A program made the translations under genes and the position numbers. Under the pieces are notes generated by a model. The model did no database searches. It saw nothing but the letters and a program-made list of their open reading frames with translations, and was not told the origin of the DNA. A DNA stretch of 27,110 nucleotides from a virus: positions 1 to 27,110 of the IMG/VR virus record IMGVR_UViG_3300050015_000278, one strand, 5' to 3'. Below are positions 1-8,202 of the stretch, piece after piece. Numbering within the stretch: position 1 is the stretch's first letter; every line of letters starts with the position of its first letter.

Positions 1-36
1 ATCCTTCTGAACCTGCGCCTTAAATGGGCTATCCAT
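1..36 (-). CDS. Head/connector protein, N-terminal 12 codons only (partial)
   Basis: An ATG at 36-34 overlaps the TAA stop of the upstream gene by one base (TAATG). The frame stays open to the window edge (MDSPFKAQVQKD). In lambda-like head operons the gene two places after the major capsid gene is often a head-tail connector, and this N-terminus resembles such proteins as I remember them. The body is outside the window, so the function is inferred from position only. Confidence 0.5.
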   Translation of the reverse strand, partial: MDSPFKAQVQKD

Positions 37-347
37 TATTTATCCTTCTTCCCTTTTATCGCTTCATCGGGATTGAATTCAAGGTTGACTGGTTCCTGGC
101 TCCCCTCGTTTAAATCCGGCGGATCTTCTTTAGTGCCTGGATCCGTATTACCGATACCTGGATCTTTGTCACCTGGATCCGTATTTACATCTTCAGTTTT
201 AGCCTCTTCTACTGCAGGTTCCCATGACTCGCATACACCCAGATCTAGCAGCCGCTGCTCTTCTGCCGCAGTCAGTCCAGGGACCTCTTTGCCAATTTCA
301 TAACTGACCCCGTTATGGGTTACCGAGCCTATCTTTACTATAATCAT
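36..347 (-). CDS. Small acidic phage head-region protein, function unknown
   Basis: A 103-residue protein directly after the major capsid gene, with GGAGG ten bases ahead of its ATG. The N-terminal ~45 residues look folded (MIIVKIGSVTHNGVSYEIGK, then a short helical stretch ending near GVCESW), as in small head proteins found between capsid and connector genes. From about residue 50 it becomes a low-complexity acidic linker with three to four copies of an (N)TDPG-like unit; matching DNA repeats built on TGGATCCGTATT lie at about 137-190. The C-terminus is Lys-rich. I do not recognise a specific family. Position suggests a role in head completion or connector assembly. Confidence 0.8.
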   Translation of the reverse strand: MIIVKIGSVTHNGVSYEIGKEVPGLTAAEEQRLLDLGVCESWEPAVEEAKTEDVNTDPGDKDPGIGNTDPGTKEDPPDLNEGSQEPVNLEFNPDEAIKGKKDK

Positions 348-357
348 AGCGGCCTCC

Positions 358-1413
358 TTATAGCACCGTTGCTACATACCAGGAATCAACTTCCTGTGGA
401 CACGGCAGCGGCCGGCTGTGCAGAGCGAGGTAACGGGCAGCTGGATCTTCTTCGATCCAGGTCTGAGCCGCTCTTTCGCCTATGATTGAACGGAATCCGC
501 TTGCAGCATTTGCATCTGTAATTTTGATCTCTCCGTAGTAGATCGTAGTCTTGGCATTGGTGGAAGCAAGCATTACGGTCCCATTAGGAACGATCGGATT
601 CTCGACCGGAGTTGTGGGATCGGTCCAATCGTCAAGGAACCACTCGTTATAAATGAATAGATCCATGTTATACTTCAGAATCTTGCCGGCATAGATTACA
701 TTTTCGGACAGCTGCACCGGGCTTAACCGCGCAAGATCAAGATTGCCGCTAAGCTGGTTCAGATAACCCAGAGCCGTTAGCCTTTTCATAAAAGCGTTAA
801 AAGAATCGTATGCCATCAGACCGACATTAGGGGTATGATATCCGTTTTTCTGGCAGGTCAATACCCAAGCATCAATTTTTGCCAAAGGATCACTGGCGGC
901 ATTGCTCCACAAATCAGTGCCCGAAAGTGTTTCCTTGTTGGTGAATCCAAAATCAATCTCATAACTGACTCCCTCGCCAACAACTGGGATTTTCCCGGTT
1001 AGCATTGCCTGGGATGCCATCCACTCTTCCCGACGGAGATTCATATCATTGAATTCTTGCAAGGTGTTGGTCAACAGCATTAATGCACGCTCTTCTGCCG
1101 AAAATCCCCCATAGAGTCCTTCTCCGGGAAGCCTTAAAGAGAGATCCTCTATCGTTGTGACGTCTTTGGGCTTGAGCAAGGGAGTTTTGAAGGTATTGGT
1201 CTTGTAACCAATTTTTTCAATAGCCTTGGCTGCGCTCTTAGGATTCACAAAAGGAGCTATTCTTCTTTTGCCTTTGTAAAAATCGACATCAATGGTGTCG
1301 CCGGGGACTGCAATACGTCTCCCGAAGAATTTGTCCCGGAAAAATCCTCCAATTGTGGGCAACGTCCGGACGGCCTGGTCCATGACTCGAGGGTCATAAA
1401 TATTAATAGGCAT
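358..1413 (-). CDS. Major capsid protein (lambda gpE family)
   Basis: At 351 residues it matches the length of the phage major capsid protein E family (lambda gpE is 341). The N-terminus MPINIYDPRVMDQAVRTLP followed by FFRDKFFGRR, the VDFYKGKRRIAPFVNP segment and the central RREEWMASQAMLTGKI stretch are characteristic of that family. The start is fixed by AAGGAGG eight to nine bases before the ATG. It follows the decoration-protein gene with a 13-base gap, the lambda D-E order. It forms the HK97-fold shell of the icosahedral head. No disruption is visible. Confidence 0.95.
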   Translation of the reverse strand: MPINIYDPRVMDQAVRTLPTIGGFFRDKFFGRRIAVPGDTIDVDFYKGKRRIAPFVNPKSAAKAIEKIGYKTNTFKTPLLKPKDVTTIEDLSLRLPGEGLYGGFSAEERALMLLTNTLQEFNDMNLRREEWMASQAMLTGKIPVVGEGVSYEIDFGFTNKETLSGTDLWSNAASDPLAKIDAWVLTCQKNGYHTPNVGLMAYDSFNAFMKRLTALGYLNQLSGNLDLARLSPVQLSENVIYAGKILKYNMDLFIYNEWFLDDWTDPTTPVENPIVPNGTVMLASTNAKTTIYYGEIKITDANAASGFRSIIGERAAQTWIEEDPAARYLALHSRPLPCPQEVDSWYVATVL

Positions 1414-1426
1414 CTAATTTTCCTCC

Positions 1427-1825
1427 TTATTGTTTATTTGCTTTTTGCAGAAATATTGACTGAGCAGCCAGGATGTCCCGGCAATTGTCTGCGGTAGCCG
1501 TACCGCCGAATCCAACCGCGAACTCATTAAAGATACCAGTCTTGTAGCCAATTATTGTTGCCGTGGAGCCTACGGTTGTAACATCTTCTGCCGCAATCGC
1601 ATAGAAACTTTCTTGGGTAGCGGCAGCACTTGCCTTCACGTAACTGGTCGCGGCCGTTCTGTTTACCGTGCCTACTGCGTCAGCAACTGCTATACTCTCG
1701 GACACGAGTTTTACCAACAAATCACCGCGTACAATGGTTTGTCCTGCTGCGATTAGGATCGGTTCGGTGACTACATCAAAATCACCGGCAAACAGATTGT
1801 CATAAGTTAAAGTATCTAACAGCAT
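1427..1825 (-). CDS. Head decoration protein (lambda gpD-like)
   Basis: A 132-residue protein rich in Ala, Thr and Gly, with the low-complexity beta-type composition of gpD-like capsid-stabilising proteins (PILIAAGQTIVRGDLLVKL, then EDVTTVGSTATIIGYKTGIF). Lambda gpD is 110 residues. It lies between the protease and the major capsid gene exactly where gpD sits in lambda. The ATG overlaps the protease stop codon by one base (TAATG), which suggests translational coupling; AAGGAGG also lies nine bases upstream. Trimeric gpD caps the three-fold positions after head expansion; that role is inferred from family and position. Confidence 0.88.
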   Translation of the reverse strand: MLLDTLTYDNLFAGDFDVVTEPILIAAGQTIVRGDLLVKLVSESIAVADAVGTVNRTAATSYVKASAAATQESFYAIAAEDVTTVGSTATIIGYKTGIFNEFAVGFGGTATADNCRDILAAQSIFLQKANKQ

Positions 1826-2202
1826 TATTTAGTACCTCCTTCTAACCCGAGGGTTTTCTTCGCTACTGCTTTAACCATGTTGAGTATCCCTGTGACTTCA
1901 TCCGGCTTGGTATCGTCATTAGATGCTCCCGGGACCTTGTTTGCGTTTGCAGCATCGAGAGAAGCCTTGGCAACATAAGCGGCATCAATCATTTTTCCCT
2001 CTTGCATAGCCTTGAAAAATACTTTTTCAGCTGTGGCGCCGTCTTCATATTTTGCCACTGCAAGATACTCAGGATCGACCTTGCCGTTTAAGGCGTCAAA
2101 GGCTTTGAGCCTTTTTCTTTCAGCGGTGGCACCAGCATTGAGCACCTGGGTATGGATCTCGGGCAACTGTGCCGCTAAATCGGTTACATCTTTAATATCC
2201 AT
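1825..2202 (-). CDS. Probable nested scaffold protein, in frame within the protease gene
   Basis: Inside the protease reading frame an ATG at 2202 is preceded by a strong AAGGAGG (2214-2220) with an 11-base spacer, which an elongating ribosome would not need. The product would be 125 residues beginning MDIKDVTDLAAQLPEIH, predicted mostly helical and charged, with a disordered linker near KVPGASNDDTKPDE and a basic helical tail. In lambda the scaffold Nu3 is made from an in-frame start inside protease gene C, and this layout copies that. The reading frame and ribosome site are seen; scaffold function is inference. Spacing is a little longer than ideal. Confidence 0.55.
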   Translation of the reverse strand: MDIKDVTDLAAQLPEIHTQVLNAGATAERKRLKAFDALNGKVDPEYLAVAKYEDGATAEKVFFKAMQEGKMIDAAYVAKASLDAANANKVPGASNDDTKPDEVTGILNMVKAVAKKTLGLEGGTK

Positions 2203-3012
2203 TGAACCCTTTACCTCCTTGTTTTTTATATCAACATCCGGATCAATAGGCGGGTTATTTGCCTTTTTCCCCGGAATTGCCGATTCGTTGTCAATCACTT
2301 TCGCTATTTCAAAGAACTTTTTCATTGAATCATCCATCGAATTCTGCACGGTTAAATGGTTATAAGAAAAATTCATTACATTTTCCAACCCTGGTTCTTC
2401 CGCCTGGTATAAGACTCCATCGGCGAACCCTTCTTTTACAGCAACATTAGCGCTCATATAAGTTTCATCATCCATCATGGCGGCTATTTTATTTCTCGGT
2501 CTTCCTGTTTTTACCGCATAAGCATTAATGATGGTGTCTTTTATAACATCAAGTACATCGGCAGACTTTCGCATATCACTGGCATATCCTTGTACTCCGC
2601 CCATTGGATTGTGAATCATCATAAGTGATACCGGCGACATAAACACTTCATCTCCGGCCATGGCAATAACCGAGGCCGCTGATACCGCTTTACCGTCAAC
2701 CTTAGTTATAACTTTGCCATCATACTCTTTTAAGGCATTGTAAATCCCGGCCGCCGCAAAAACACTTCCACCGTAACTGTCGATCCAAACCGTTAAGTCT
2801 TTATTGCTGCCTTTATATTGATTCAGCGCCTCTCTAAAAGCATTAGGCGAAGTTGCTTGTTCACCGAACCATTCATAAATCCAGGCATCATCTTCCTCTA
2901 CGATAACGCCGTCAATTCTTAACTCAACGCCGCCGGCTTCACTTTCTGCGAAGTTCCAAAATCCATTGTTTTGTGTTTGGCTGCTCAATGGTCGCTTGTT
3001 TGGCTTACTCAC
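1825..3012 (-). CDS. Prohead maturation protease, ClpP/S14-like, with C-terminal scaffold-like region
   Basis: A 395-residue protein. Residues ~30-205 form a ClpP-type serine protease domain: the VWIDSYGGSVFAAAGIY oxyanion region near 75-91, the catalytic Ser in AASVIAMAG (Ser114), His in MMIHNP (His134) and a likely Asp in MMDDETYMSA (181/182). Such proteases cleave scaffold and capsid precursors during prohead maturation. Residues from ~230 are helical and charged and probably act as scaffold. The start is GTG at 3012, supported by AGGAGG ten bases upstream, and it overlaps the portal gene by eight bases. Order portal-protease-decoration-capsid is as in lambda. Confidence 0.93.
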   Translation of the reverse strand: MSKPNKRPLSSQTQNNGFWNFAESEAGGVELRIDGVIVEEDDAWIYEWFGEQATSPNAFREALNQYKGSNKDLTVWIDSYGGSVFAAAGIYNALKEYDGKVITKVDGKAVSAASVIAMAGDEVFMSPVSLMMIHNPMGGVQGYASDMRKSADVLDVIKDTIINAYAVKTGRPRNKIAAMMDDETYMSANVAVKEGFADGVLYQAEEPGLENVMNFSYNHLTVQNSMDDSMKKFFEIAKVIDNESAIPGKKANNPPIDPDVDIKNKEVKGSMDIKDVTDLAAQLPEIHTQVLNAGATAERKRLKAFDALNGKVDPEYLAVAKYEDGATAEKVFFKAMQEGKMIDAAYVAKASLDAANANKVPGASNDDTKPDEVTGILNMVKAVAKKTLGLEGGTK

Positions 3013-4585
3013 CTAATCCCGCCTCCTTCATCAGTTTTTGTTCCCGCTTGGCTTGTTGAATGTTCCTGTCAAAATTGCCGCCGTTGATTTCCATCGTCTC
3101 CTGTTCCCGTGTTGAGAATCCATTATCGACTCGGGTCTTGGCGGCATTTACTTCTTTAACTGGATCGAGTTGGCCTGCAGCTGGGCCGTTCCATTCAGCT
3201 CCGCACCAAGCTTTTCGAATTACCGGATCATCAAAATACCTGGGCGCCTTTATCCGTCCCATCGATACCGCCTGGGAAAGCCACTCATCATAAGTTGGCT
3301 GGCAAAAGTCCTGGGCCATCCAAGTCCTGCGCATCTTAAACATTTTCCATGCTTCAAGCAGCGCGGCCCGGGCAGCTGAATAAGATGATTGAAATGATTT
3401 TTGCAATAGCTCCTGTGGGATCTCTAATGCCGCCCCTATATATCTGGCGAGTGAATTAACAAAACCGTCGAAAGCCGTGTTAGGTCTTCCGGGATTAGCT
3501 ATTTCCACACTCTCGCCCGGATGCATTACATTTATGGCCCCGTTGCCGAGCTCATATACTGTCGGATCATCTGCAGCAACTTGTTGCTCATCCGGAATTA
3601 GATCGCCAAACGGTGAACTGCTGGATGGCGCGTCGGTTTTAACGAAAACAGTAAACATTCCTGTTACTACCGCCGCCATCAATTCTGCCTCGGTATATCT
3701 GGTGAGCTGTTTTAATGGCTCGATAACCGGCGCAAGGAAAGGAACGCCTCGGCGTTGCTCTGCCCTTTCTGATTCCATGAGCTGTAGAACATTTGGACGG
3801 CCCGTTAAGGGCCCGAAGGCTTCTACCCTAGTCCATGCCAGAGGAGCAAGATTATTGGTGATAAAAAAGGACTGCGGATAGCGGTTGCAGATATAATAGG
3901 CCACAACTGCGCCGCTATCATCAATCTCTATCCCGGATATCACCATGTTGCCGTTTGCCGCCGTGCCTTCCACTGAAAATAGCCCGTCTGCGATAACGTT
4001 GTTAAGCGTATTTGGTGTGCAGACTCGATCGGCCTCGATCAAATGCAGCCGTAATCCATAAGGCATATACGGAAGCGGGTCCTTCTGTTTCAACACCACA
4101 AAAGCATCGCCGCTTTGCAGCCACATCAATTGAGCAAGTTGTTGCATCTCATAGAAATTATTTGTCCTGAGCGCGTCGCAATGTACTGAATCGGCCCATA
4201 GTGAGAATTCCCTTTCGGTTGTCTGTTCCCATGCGTCCGCTTCTTCTTCCGTCATTCCTAAAAATTTAAAATCGATCCTGGATTTTAAGCGCAATCCCGA
4301 ACCAATAACATTAGTCCTGGTTGTTTGTATGGCGCCGCGGCCCAGGGGAGCATTCATGTATAAATCCCGGCATCGGTTGCGTAAGGTAAAGAGGTTTAAA
4401 TCAATATCTTCCTGCGGAGATGAGGATAACGACTTCCAGCCCCGCATAGATTTTTTCGTTCTGGAAGCGCCGCCTTCCGAATAACCGGTATTTAAAACCT
4501 CCACTACTTTCCTTGCGGCCGTTCTGCGCATTGCCTTCTCAGGGCTAAAGAATTCGACCGCTTTATCTATCAGGTTCAAGCTCAC
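3005..4585 (-). CDS. Phage portal protein (lambda gpB family)
   Basis: A 526-residue protein close to lambda gpB in length (533). Typical features are the early R(C)RDLYMNAPLGRGAIQTTRT segment, the QSGDAFVVLK strand, the LIEADRVCTP motif and the IPQELLQKSFQSSYSAARAA segment near residue 400. The portal dodecamer forms the DNA entry vertex and docks terminase. GGAGG lies only three bases before the GTG at 4585 but nine bases before an in-frame TTG at 4579, so the TTG may be the true start. The gene lies 18 bases after the gpW-like gene and its end overlaps the protease start. Confidence 0.94.
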   Translation of the reverse strand: MSLNLIDKAVEFFSPEKAMRRTAARKVVEVLNTGYSEGGASRTKKSMRGWKSLSSSPQEDIDLNLFTLRNRCRDLYMNAPLGRGAIQTTRTNVIGSGLRLKSRIDFKFLGMTEEEADAWEQTTEREFSLWADSVHCDALRTNNFYEMQQLAQLMWLQSGDAFVVLKQKDPLPYMPYGLRLHLIEADRVCTPNTLNNVIADGLFSVEGTAANGNMVISGIEIDDSGAVVAYYICNRYPQSFFITNNLAPLAWTRVEAFGPLTGRPNVLQLMESERAEQRRGVPFLAPVIEPLKQLTRYTEAELMAAVVTGMFTVFVKTDAPSSSSPFGDLIPDEQQVAADDPTVYELGNGAINVMHPGESVEIANPGRPNTAFDGFVNSLARYIGAALEIPQELLQKSFQSSYSAARAALLEAWKMFKMRRTWMAQDFCQPTYDEWLSQAVSMGRIKAPRYFDDPVIRKAWCGAEWNGPAAGQLDPVKEVNAAKTRVDNGFSTREQETMEINGGNFDRNIQQAKREQKLMKEAGLGE

Positions 4586-4603
4586 TCACCTCCCCCATAG
4601 CCT

Positions 4604-4840
4604 TTATATGTCCCTTGGAATAACGCCAATCATTCGGTTCCGGCCTTTTCCCTCCTCAACAGACTCCAGTTCAGTCACGTAGTTTTCAAGCTCCTTAATC
4701 GTCTGCTTGATCACTGACAGATCAGCTTTTCTCATCGTTCTGGTGCCAATTTTATATTCTTGTCCGCTCAGGACTGCAAGTTCGGCGGCATAGTAGGCAT
4801 TTAACCGGATTTTCGCGTTGTTTAAGCGTTCACTTGACAT
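4604..4840 (-). CDS. gpW-like head-tail joining protein (DUF6148 type)
   Basis: A 78-residue helical protein (helices around ERLNNAKIRLNAYYAAELAV and LSVIKQTIKELENYVTELES) placed between the large terminase and portal genes, the position and size of lambda gpW (68 residues). gpW-type proteins stabilise the packaged head at the portal exit. The central TRTMRKADLSVI stretch is typical of the family. AAGGGG lies about ten bases ahead of the ATG. Identification rests on size, location and remembered family sequence. Confidence 0.8.
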   Translation of the reverse strand: MSSERLNNAKIRLNAYYAAELAVLSGQEYKIGTRTMRKADLSVIKQTIKELENYVTELESVEEGKGRNRMIGVIPRDI

Positions 4841-4858
4841 AAAACCAGCCCCTTTTTG

Positions 4859-6706
4859 TTAATATTCGATGCCCTTTTTGACCGCTCCATATTTTTTTTG
4901 CGGTTTATTTGAGGTATTATTGTTTGCGATTTCTCCGTTTCGCGTGTCATTTAATCGTTTTTCCAGCATTTCAAACACCGGATTGATTAATTTGAGTGCT
5001 GCTCGGGCATAATTTCTAAGATCAAAAGGCTCATTTCGAGCCTCAGGAGATACTTTTTCCCAGTTCATAGTAACCTTCCCCTTATATTTCCGCGGTACCT
5101 GGCGCTCAGAAACAAGCCCTTGAAAATAATTCACATCATAATCTGCAGTATTAGGAAAATGACAATAGAACTGCCCCGGCGTTTGCAGCTTAAGGCTGTT
5201 TATTACTGCAGTTTTACCTTCATCAACGCCAAGAATTATCAGCGCTGCGTTCTCCTTTTTAGTTCTGGTGATGCGGTAAACGAGCGGGATCCCCGCTCCG
5301 CCCTGGCCTTTGATAGCAAAGAATCGGCGGCTTTCATTGCCTTTGCAGTAATCATAAACCGCCGAAGTATAGTGACCGCCGCTGTCTACGCAGGCACACG
5401 CAACGGTCAACCCCAGGCCATCAGAGAATCGATACGTGCTTTTAAGAATATCGTCTATGGTCTGCCAGGTTTCTTTGTTGCCCGGGGATCCCATAACGAT
5501 TCCATGCTTTACACCCCAACTTTCTTCCCCTTTACCCCAGCCGACGATCTCATATTCCAGCCAGCGGTCTTGAGTATCCACGGCAGCAGTCAAAAATAAA
5601 ACGCCGTCCGGCAATTCGGCGGCGTAATCTTCGCGGCGTTTAACTAAGTATTCCTCATTTTCAATCTCACCCTTGACTTCGTAGGTCTCTCCCAAAACCG
5701 TATTGACAAAAACTTTGTACAGGTCCGGATCATCTTTATATTTAAGATAATCCATTATAATTTCATCCCACGTTCCCCATGGCGAGGCGAAGGCATTAAT
5801 TTTAAAACTTCTTGATCCTTTGGCCTCAGGATTTTCCGCAATCCATCTACCCGGTTGGTCCTTCCATGTGATTTCGTTAAATTCATCCAGGCAGTGGGGG
5901 CACCGGAATGTAATCTCATCAATAACATAATTGTCTTTGGCGTCTTTATGATATTCATAAATCATGCCGTACAGATTTACAAAAATAGGTTCCCCGCAGC
6001 AGGGGCATTCCATTCGCCATTCTTCCTGGGTACCGGAGAGATATTCGAATTCAATTCTGGATGTTCCTTTTATACCTGGGGTTGATACAAAAATCTTTTT
6101 CCGGTTCCAGAATGTGAGAGTACGCTTTTCCGCCAGCTGAATAGGATCGCCCTCAGATCCGGCGCTGTCTGGGTACCGATCAACTTCGTCACATAGTAAT
6201 ATTCTGATCGGGCGGCTGGCCAGCCCAGCTGGTGAGTTGGCACCGCCCATTGCCAGGAACCCGCCCGGGAAAACCTTCATCAGAATAGTATTATTTATAT
6301 CGCGGCTTTTGCTATCAGACACCTTATTGGTTAAAACTTTTGTGTCACGGATCAGGGATGATACCCGGCGCTTCGAAAAATCTTCCGCCATATTATCAGT
6401 GGGTTGGATCATCAACATTGGGCACGGATCCACGTCCACATAATAACCGATAATATTTAAGATAACTTCCGACTTGCCTATTTGGCTGCTGCTCATAACT
6501 ACAATTTTTTCAGTTCCAGGATGAGATACCGCATCCATTATTTCTCTTAAATAAGGCGCTCTATCGGTACGCCATTTTCCTGGTTCAGATGATGTCTCTT
6601 TTGACAGCACCCTGTTCTTATCAGCCCATTCGCTGATTGTCATCTGGGGAGGCAGAGCCCAGTAAATGCGAATATCTTCATTATAAAACTCAAATGTCTG
6701 TTTCAT
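4859..6706 (-). CDS. Terminase large subunit (lambda GpA family)
   Basis: About 615 residues (lambda gpA is 641). Near the N-terminus it has the family signature ISEWADKNRVLS and PGKWRTDRAPYLREIMDA, then a Walker A variant SSQIGKSE, a Walker B ILLCDEVDRYP, a C-motif-like FVSTPGIKGTSRIE, two CxxC pairs (CPCCGE, CPHCLDE) and the nuclease domain with AAVDTQDRWLEYEIVGWGKG and CVDSGGHYTS acidic residues. It cuts concatemeric DNA and drives packaging at the portal. I place the start at ATG 6706, with GGAG six bases upstream; the frame is open to TTG 6718. The start lies inside the small-subunit gene, a 17-base overlap. Confidence 0.95.
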   Translation of the reverse strand: MKQTFEFYNEDIRIYWALPPQMTISEWADKNRVLSKETSSEPGKWRTDRAPYLREIMDAVSHPGTEKIVVMSSSQIGKSEVILNIIGYYVDVDPCPMLMIQPTDNMAEDFSKRRVSSLIRDTKVLTNKVSDSKSRDINNTILMKVFPGGFLAMGGANSPAGLASRPIRILLCDEVDRYPDSAGSEGDPIQLAEKRTLTFWNRKKIFVSTPGIKGTSRIEFEYLSGTQEEWRMECPCCGEPIFVNLYGMIYEYHKDAKDNYVIDEITFRCPHCLDEFNEITWKDQPGRWIAENPEAKGSRSFKINAFASPWGTWDEIIMDYLKYKDDPDLYKVFVNTVLGETYEVKGEIENEEYLVKRREDYAAELPDGVLFLTAAVDTQDRWLEYEIVGWGKGEESWGVKHGIVMGSPGNKETWQTIDDILKSTYRFSDGLGLTVACACVDSGGHYTSAVYDYCKGNESRRFFAIKGQGGAGIPLVYRITRTKKENAALIILGVDEGKTAVINSLKLQTPGQFYCHFPNTADYDVNYFQGLVSERQVPRKYKGKVTMNWEKVSPEARNEPFDLRNYARAALKLINPVFEMLEKRLNDTRNGEIANNNTSNKPQKKYGAVKKGIEY

Positions 6707-7166
6707 CACACGCTCCAAGTTTTTCCGCTGGTATTTGCCTTAATTCGTCAAGGGCTTCAGACACTTCATTGTTAATAATCTGAGCGATAACAGCTAATTG
6801 GTTTTGCCCGATTATTTTGGGAGCGCATTTAGCCGCCATTGTGAGTAGTCGCGATTTGCAAGTTAAAATCATGCTAGCCATGAGCTGTTCAACTTCAGAT
6901 GTATATATCAAACTGCCCTTCATTAGTTCTAATTCTATTTCTGCAGTCTCTCTTTTTGCCTTCTCTAATAATGTGTGTTCAATATCGTAATTTATCTTTT
7001 CAGTTGGCTTAAATTTATACGCATAATAGGCTTCAACTGCATCTGGCATATAGTAATTTCCATCCGTTCCCCGGATAAGAATGCCTTCCTTATTAAGTTG
7101 ATTAACCCTCCGGGTCGACATTTTCAGGATTTTAGCCAATTCAGCACTTGTCATATTCAGATTCAT
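6690..7166 (-). CDS. Terminase small subunit (Nu1-like DNA packaging protein)
   Basis: 158 residues from the ATG at 7166 (GGAGG seven bases upstream; a GTG at 7169 is possible but too near). The N-terminus is a winged-helix/MerR-like DNA-binding domain (TSAELAKILKMSTRRVNQLN followed by the wing KEGILIRGTDGNYYM), as in lambda Nu1 (181 residues). The rest is helical with KAKRETAEIELELMKGSLI, a typical linker of this family. The C-terminus should bind the large subunit, whose gene overlaps. It should recognise the packaging site, which in lambda lies just upstream of this gene. Confidence 0.92.
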   Translation of the reverse strand: MNLNMTSAELAKILKMSTRRVNQLNKEGILIRGTDGNYYMPDAVEAYYAYKFKPTEKINYDIEHTLLEKAKRETAEIELELMKGSLIYTSEVEQLMASMILTCKSRLLTMAAKCAPKIIGQNQLAVIAQIINNEVSEALDELRQIPAEKLGACDETDI

Positions 7167-7594
7167 CACTTTACCTCCGGAAGGAAATGCTTTTGGGAAA
7201 TTTTATACCTAGTTAACTTTCGGGGCTTAGCCGCCCGCAATACATATAAATCCCCAGAAGTACCTTTTTAAAATGTTCTTCTTTATTAAATGCCTATATA
7301 TAGGGTTTTCTTTGGTTATGAAGATACGTGCTTCACAAGTTTGTCATTTATATAGTTAATCAGGGGGCAGCGAGTATTTATTTGATCCAAATACCGTCTG
7401 ACTATTACTGACCTTCAACACAAAGGATGTAACGAATATTAATAGATATGGTTCGCAAACATATTGCCAAGCGCTTGGGAAATTCAAAATATGCATTCTA
7501 AATAGGCCATTTGAGTTATCCATATCTTATAATTGTGTGGAACTCACAAGAGGTGGCACAAGCCCCAATCGTTTCAATGTTTGATAAGGTTTTT
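7167..7594. other. Long non-coding stretch upstream of terminase; candidate cos/packaging region
   Basis: About 430 bases with no convincing gene on either strand, AT-rich and clearly different from the packed genes on both sides. It holds two perfect 12-bp palindromes, CCTATATATAGG at 7293-7304 and CCAAGCGCTTGG at 7467-7478. In lambda the cos site lies directly upstream of the small terminase gene, so this is the natural place for the packaging site. It could also hold sites for the adjacent recombinase. I found no clear minus-strand promoter with both boxes here. Confidence 0.5.
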
Positions 7595-7632
7595 AAAAAA
7601 TGAGTTACACATACGTTTTTTATGTTGAACTC
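7595..7632 (-). terminator. Possible rho-independent terminator after the recombinase gene
   Basis: On the minus strand GAGTT (7628-7632) pairs with AACTC (7602-7606) and an inner ACATA (7621-7625) pairs with TATGT (7609-7613) across a two-base internal loop, followed by a run of six T (7600-7595). It overlaps the recombinase stop codon. The stem is AT-rich, so it is a weak candidate. Confidence 0.4.
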
Positions 7633-8179
7633 AGTAAATTCTAAACTTGTTTATAGCCAGGTCAATTCCTTCCTGTTCGATGCCAATATACAGAAGAGTA
7701 ATAGAAGGATGATTGTGATTAAATATCTTTTGTAGCGTCACGATGTCTTTATTTTGTTTGTAAAAATGGTAGCCAAAAGTTTTACGCAGCGTATGTGTAC
7801 CGATACATTCCAGGCCAAACTTTGCGCCGGCAGTCTTTAGAATCTTATAGGCCATTGATCTGCTTATGGGCTGATTGTAATTTTGTCTGGACTTTATTAG
7901 GTAATCGTCTGGGTCCTTATCCTGGCAATAAACGGCTAATTCCTTTTTAAGGATAGGATTGATCTCAAACGATCTTTGTTTGCCTGTTTTCTTTTCCCGC
8001 AGCGATATGTTTTTTCGGTCTTTAACATCTGATGTTTTAAGTTTAAGAACATCAGAGATGCGCAGGCCGGTATATATGCCCGCCAAAAACATAATAAAAT
8101 TACGTTCACTCTGAGCTCTTAAATAATTAGCAATGTCCTCTACCATAACCGGATCCCTGATCGGCTGCACAAAATTCAT
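7631..8179 (-). CDS. Minimal tyrosine recombinase (XerC/D-like catalytic domain only)
   Basis: 182 residues, about half of a usual phage integrase, containing only the catalytic domain. All active-site positions can be assigned: Arg40 (GLRISD), Lys64 region (REKKTGK), His129 and Arg132 (HTLRKT), His155 (FNHNHPS) and the nucleophile Tyr164 (LLYIGIE), with the usual nine-residue His-to-Tyr spacing. There is no N-terminal arm-binding or core-binding domain. It lies between early and late operons next to the terminase, not beside the repressor as integration genes usually do. Roles in dimer resolution, cos-linked recombination or integration are all possible. The ribosome site (GGTGGTGGGGAT before ATG) is weak. 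Confidence 0.9.
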   Translation of the reverse strand: MNFVQPIRDPVMVEDIANYLRAQSERNFIMFLAGIYTGLRISDVLKLKTSDVKDRKNISLREKKTGKQRSFEINPILKKELAVYCQDKDPDDYLIKSRQNYNQPISRSMAYKILKTAGAKFGLECIGTHTLRKTFGYHFYKQNKDIVTLQKIFNHNHPSITLLYIGIEQEGIDLAINKFRIY

Positions 8180-8202
8180 ATCCCCACCACCAATACACTG
8201 AC

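Noticed and set aside
3477-3881. Plus-strand open frame of 134 codons over the portal gene
   Set aside because: Antisense shadow of a conserved portal; Ser/Gly/Thr-rich and without a start signal.
5120-5599. Plus-strand open frame of 159 codons inside the large terminase gene
   Set aside because: It is the antisense of a well-identified coding region, with no ribosome site and no recognisable protein.
7597-7632. Attachment-site core next to the recombinase
   Set aside because: No second copy of any stretch from 7590-7640 was seen in the window, and the sequence is better explained as a weak terminator.
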